Assembly: GCF_047344985.1 (NCBI RefSeq)
Contig: NZ_CP178861.1
Span: forward strand, 1,426,001 to 1,490,000
DNA from: Bdellovibrio sp047344985
Lineage (GTDB): Bacteria > Bdellovibrionota > Bdellovibrionia > Bdellovibrionales > Bdellovibrionaceae
DNA: 64,000 nucleotides
Reading direction: 5' to 3'
A model generated the notes under the pieces. The model worked only from the letters and a program-made list of their open reading frames with translations. It made no database searches and was not told where the DNA came from. Both the position numbers and the translations under genes were made by a program. Each line of letters begins with the position of its first letter. The first letter of the stretch is position 1. Shown here piece after piece: positions 61,467 to 64,000 of the stretch.

Positions 61467-62744
61467 CTAGCGCTCATTCCAATAGACAATTCTTGGTGGG
61501 CCTTTAGGGATTTTGTCTTTTTGGGCTTGTTGGTTTTTTTGGTTTTGATCTGTGTTGCCGCCAGAACCGCCGTTTCCATTTCCGTTGCCACCAGTTTGGG
61601 CTTTCTTTTCGTCATCGACGAACTTTTTGGTTTTCGAGGCGGATTTATTCAAATCCATCACAATCGCTGTAATTTCCCTCGTGGCGCCAGCGAATTCTCC
61701 CGTGCTTTTGATTTTGAAATTCATGACAGTGTCGCAGGTTAATGGAATGTCTTTGGGATCTCCCATCAGGCGCACTCTTGTGTTTTGTTGAACGAAGTTC
61801 CAGAAGTCGGCGCTGCCGCCGTCTTTGTCGCATTTAAAAGGGCCGCCTTCGGATTCGGTTTCTCTTCTTTTGATGATGGCTGTGACGGCTTCTTCGGTCA
61901 TTCCTGGGTCTAAGGATTTTAGGACGTCTTTGGTTGCTAGATTGGGATTGATTCCCTTCATTCCGTAGATGGTGACTCTGGGTTCTAGCAAGTTGTAGAA
62001 GTCATCTGTCATTCCTGGAATCATGTGCAACTCGGCTAGTGTCCTAAAACCGCGATTGGGTGGATAGTAATCAGTTTGTGACAGTTGATTCAGTTCACCG
62101 TATTTGGCTCTTTTGTCGCCGCCGTTCAGAGACGTTGCTTTTGGAGTCATCCAATCAGCGATGTTGTTGACCAATTCGTCGAAGCGGGTGTTGCTGTAGT
62201 CTCTGGCGAATTGTTCGTCTTCTTGTTTTTTCTGTTCAAAAATATTGAGCAATTGTTTTTTTGTCGACTCTTGCAAAGATTTTGACGGGGAGTTGAGGTC
62301 GTTTAAATCAATTTTTGAGCCTTCGTCTTCGATCGTTGCAATGTAGCTTGCATCCATGGAGGATTCTTTAAAGATTTTTTTGAAATTATCTTTATCAACG
62401 GCACTGAGTTCATCTGGAATTGGCAAAGGCCATGCAAAGGGGAACTTCCAAATTTGATCTAGCAAAGGGCTGTTACCCAATTGTGCACCGAATTTGTCTT
62501 GAGCTTGTTGATAGATTTTAATGCGCAGAAGGCTTAACTGCATTCCAGATTTTGCAGCGTAGTACGCTTTCACACGATTAAGACCTTGCGAGTTTACTAG
62601 GTACTCAACATTGGAATCGTAAGAAACTTCCATCGCGAAATACATGATAAGCATGATCGCTGCGATCGCGATCATGAGGGCCACTCCGCGATTATTACTG
62701 ATCGGCTGGTGGAGTTTGCGGCCAAGAGCTTTGATTTTGCGCAT
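61467..62744 (-). CDS. gspK: Type II secretion minor pseudopilin GspK
   Basis: 425 residues from ATG 62744, six bases after AGGAGG (GTG 62750 abuts the Shine-Dalgarno). Prepilin-peptidase site NRG|VALMIAIAAIMLIMYF, then the large alpha domain of GspK (GLNRVKAYYAAKSGMQLSLL, and WMTPK/LNGG repeats with the two SAM-like helical motifs INPNLATKDVL and LMGDPKDIP). Low-complexity C-terminus rich in Gly/Asn/Gln. GspK caps the pseudopilus tip. It overlaps gspJ by about 50 bases and is the last pseudopilin gene before the repeat. Confidence 0.88.
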   Translation of the reverse strand: MRKIKALGRKLHQPISNNRGVALMIAIAAIMLIMYFAMEVSYDSNVEYLVNSQGLNRVKAYYAAKSGMQLSLLRIKIYQQAQDKFGAQLGNSPLLDQIWKFPFAWPLPIPDELSAVDKDNFKKIFKESSMDASYIATIEDEGSKIDLNDLNSPSKSLQESTKKQLLNIFEQKKQEDEQFARDYSNTRFDELVNNIADWMTPKATSLNGGDKRAKYGELNQLSQTDYYPPNRGFRTLAELHMIPGMTDDFYNLLEPRVTIYGMKGINPNLATKDVLKSLDPGMTEEAVTAIIKRRETESEGGPFKCDKDGGSADFWNFVQQNTRVRLMGDPKDIPLTCDTVMNFKIKSTGEFAGATREITAIVMDLNKSASKTKKFVDDEKKAQTGGNGNGNGGSGGNTDQNQKNQQAQKDKIPKGPPRIVYWNER

Positions 62745-63540
62745 TTGCACCCTCCTCAGGATTGTTAGGGAAGTGGATCGGGACGATCACTTGCATTGAA
62801 TATTTTTTGCTTCTGTCTTTTACTTTCTTTTCTACTGTCAAAGAAACTTCTACGGCCTGTGGGAATTTTCCTTTTGTGGCGCCATCGCCACCAGCGTCTG
62901 TGCGCCAGTCGCCGACCCAGTCTTGTTTTCCTTTACCACGGTAGCGAAGTTTAAATTCCGAGACATTTTCTAGAAGAACGATTTCGTCTCCGCCTTTTGT
63001 AACATCTAAATCGACGTAAGGGGAGCTTCTGCGCCACAAGCATTTTGACGACGCTTTATCGTCGCGCAGGTTTTTACAATCTTTCAGTGAGTATCCCACT
63101 TCGATAAAATCAGCTTGTTGAACATTGCGTACGGTGCGTGCGTTGTTCATTGTCACAAAGCTTAGAGTATCACTTGCACCAACAAAGTGTGTTTCAGGAT
63201 CTCTGCGCGGAACTTCTCGGCGATTTGCAGGATCGTTAGGGTTTTCAGGAATTGGTCCCGCTGGTGGTTGCCCTGGTTGAGTTGGAGGAGCATTTTTCTT
63301 TTTAAGAATTTGCTCCAACTCTTTTTCAATATCGCGATAGTGATAAGCTAAATTAATATCACGCTCGATAAGGCGCATGGCATCTCTCATGCGAGACACA
63401 TCGTCGATTTGGTCTTGCAACTTAACTTTGGCTTTGATCGCCTGACTGATGGCTTGCGCCGTCAGAACCGTCAACGTTCCCAAAATTGAGATCGTGATCA
63501 TCAGTTCAATCATAGTAAAGCCAAGGCGATTTCGTTTCAC
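62695..63540 (-). CDS. gspJ: Type II secretion minor pseudopilin GspJ
   Basis: 281 residues, GTG start at 63540 overlapping the gspI stop (TAGTG). Prepilin motif LG|FTMIELMITISILGTLTVL then a GspJ-type domain (ISQAIKAKVKLQDQIDDVSRMRDAM, DINLAYHYRDIEKELEQI) and a Pro-rich stretch QPPAGPIPENPNDPANRR; FKLRYRGKGKQDWVGDWR is the conserved GspJ C-terminal motif. Forms the tip complex with GspI and GspK. Confidence 0.88.
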   Translation of the reverse strand: MKRNRLGFTMIELMITISILGTLTVLTAQAISQAIKAKVKLQDQIDDVSRMRDAMRLIERDINLAYHYRDIEKELEQILKKKNAPPTQPGQPPAGPIPENPNDPANRREVPRRDPETHFVGASDTLSFVTMNNARTVRNVQQADFIEVGYSLKDCKNLRDDKASSKCLWRRSSPYVDLDVTKGGDEIVLLENVSEFKLRYRGKGKQDWVGDWRTDAGGDGATKGKFPQAVEVSLTVEKKVKDRSKKYSMQVIVPIHFPNNPEEGANAQNQSSWPQTPPADQ

Positions 63541-63998
63541 TATTGCGCCCCCGGCATCGCTGGAAGTTGAATCTCTTTATCGTAGTCGACAAAATATTGA
63601 GTGGCAGAGAACTGCAAAGGTTTTTTACCGCCTTTATAGATCACGCTCACTTTGACTTCTTTGACGGATTTTCCTAAATGCTCCGCCAAAGTTTTCATCA
63701 CGGTTAAAGTCATTTCATCAGCGCCGCCAGATTGTGCGGTGAGGGTCGCGGAAAAATCGGGAACTTCAAATTCTTTGGTTTCCATTTTCCAAGAATATTG
63801 AGGATACTCGGAACCGAAGTCGTCTTCTTTTTCTTCAGGAATTGAATCAAGAGGTTTGCCGGCGTATTCCATTTCGATCTCCACCATTTTTCTTTCTAAG
63901 AGGGCAGAGACTTCCGTGGAGAGTTGCGTCTTACGGAGGCGCATAAAGCTTCCGCTCCAGGAGTTCGACAAAAGTAGAAGTCCCGAAGCAAGGATGAC
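63540..63998 (-). CDS. gspI: Type II secretion minor pseudopilin GspI (5' truncated)
   Basis: The frame continues from the window end: before residue LSNSWSG there are further codons encoding VILASGLLLL, the end of the pseudopilin hydrophobic helix, so the true start lies outside. The remaining part has the GspI-type RLRKTQLSTEVSALLERKMVEIEMEY segment and a beta-rich globular end with MTLTVMKTLAEHLGKSVKEVKVSVIYK. It belongs to the minor tip complex and is followed directly by gspJ. Confidence 0.75.
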   Translation of the reverse strand, partial: VILASGLLLLSNSWSGSFMRLRKTQLSTEVSALLERKMVEIEMEYAGKPLDSIPEEKEDDFGSEYPQYSWKMETKEFEVPDFSATLTAQSGGADEMTLTVMKTLAEHLGKSVKEVKVSVIYKGGKKPLQFSATQYFVDYDKEIQLPAMPGAQ

Positions 63999-64000
63999 CA

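Overview
This 64 kb window looks like chromosome from a Bdellovibrio-type predatory deltaproteobacterium (Bdellovibrionota). The inference rests on several things together: many secreted small proteins and outer-membrane barrels, two TIGR02147-type regulators, a GspN/PilM-like type II secretion cluster, a zinc-ribbon membrane protein, and a Gram-negative core gene order (rimP-nusA-infB-rbfA-truB-rpsO-pnp-M16 protease-dut). Species cannot be fixed from the sequence alone. I see no prophage, insertion sequence, CRISPR array, rRNA or replication origin; the window is mostly core genome with an accessory envelope-gene stretch at about 1-30 kb.

Layout. 1-2.4 kb: 3' end of a Kef-type K+/H+ antiporter and an exported Ppx/GppA-like protein. 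2.4-4.1 kb: a divergent pair of baeRF/host-attachment-type proteins. 4.2-8.6 kb: TolC-like channel plus RND pump without an adaptor gene. 8.7-13.3 kb: methyltransferase, CHAD protein, LysR regulator, a small secreted protein, a diheme CxxCH protein and an M15-like secreted protein. 13.5-25.6 kb: a TIGR02147 regulator, a frameshifted SDR gene, PBP1C, a giant alpha-2-macroglobulin lacking the thioester, a second TIGR02147 regulator and two secreted proteins. 25.7 kb: tRNA-Leu(CAA), then a 52-codon membrane peptide gene, a trypsin-like lipoprotein and a Gln-rich outer-membrane barrel.

28.4-28.65 kb holds a large palindromic repeat whose core recurs at 61.2 kb. 28.8-30 kb: a SurA-like exported protein and a GNAT acetyltransferase. 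30-40.7 kb: the ribosome biogenesis/translation/RNA-decay cluster, with structured leaders and small GC hairpins between genes. 40.9-46.2 kb: envelope proteins, a polyprenol-phosphate mannosyltransferase-like enzyme, and an exported protein with a PD-(D/E)XK nuclease signature. 46.2-55.8 kb: mutL-miaA-yicC-gmk-rpoZ, then a bifunctional RelA/SpoT gene overlapping a membrane histidine kinase. 55.7-57.6 kb: a barrel, a lipoprotein and SSB on the minus strand.

57.8-64 kb: a minus-strand type II secretion operon (gspI-J-K, a 347-bp gap carrying the palindromic repeat, then gspL-M-N), truncated in gspI by the window end. This secretion system is a plausible export route for the many signal-peptide proteins nearby. 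The most unusual features are the two-copy palindromic element with unique perfect outer arms and a covarying inner stem, the exported nuclease-like protein, the thioester-less macroglobulin beside PBP1C, the A8-tract frameshift in the SDR gene, and the structured intergenic RNA elements of the translation cluster.
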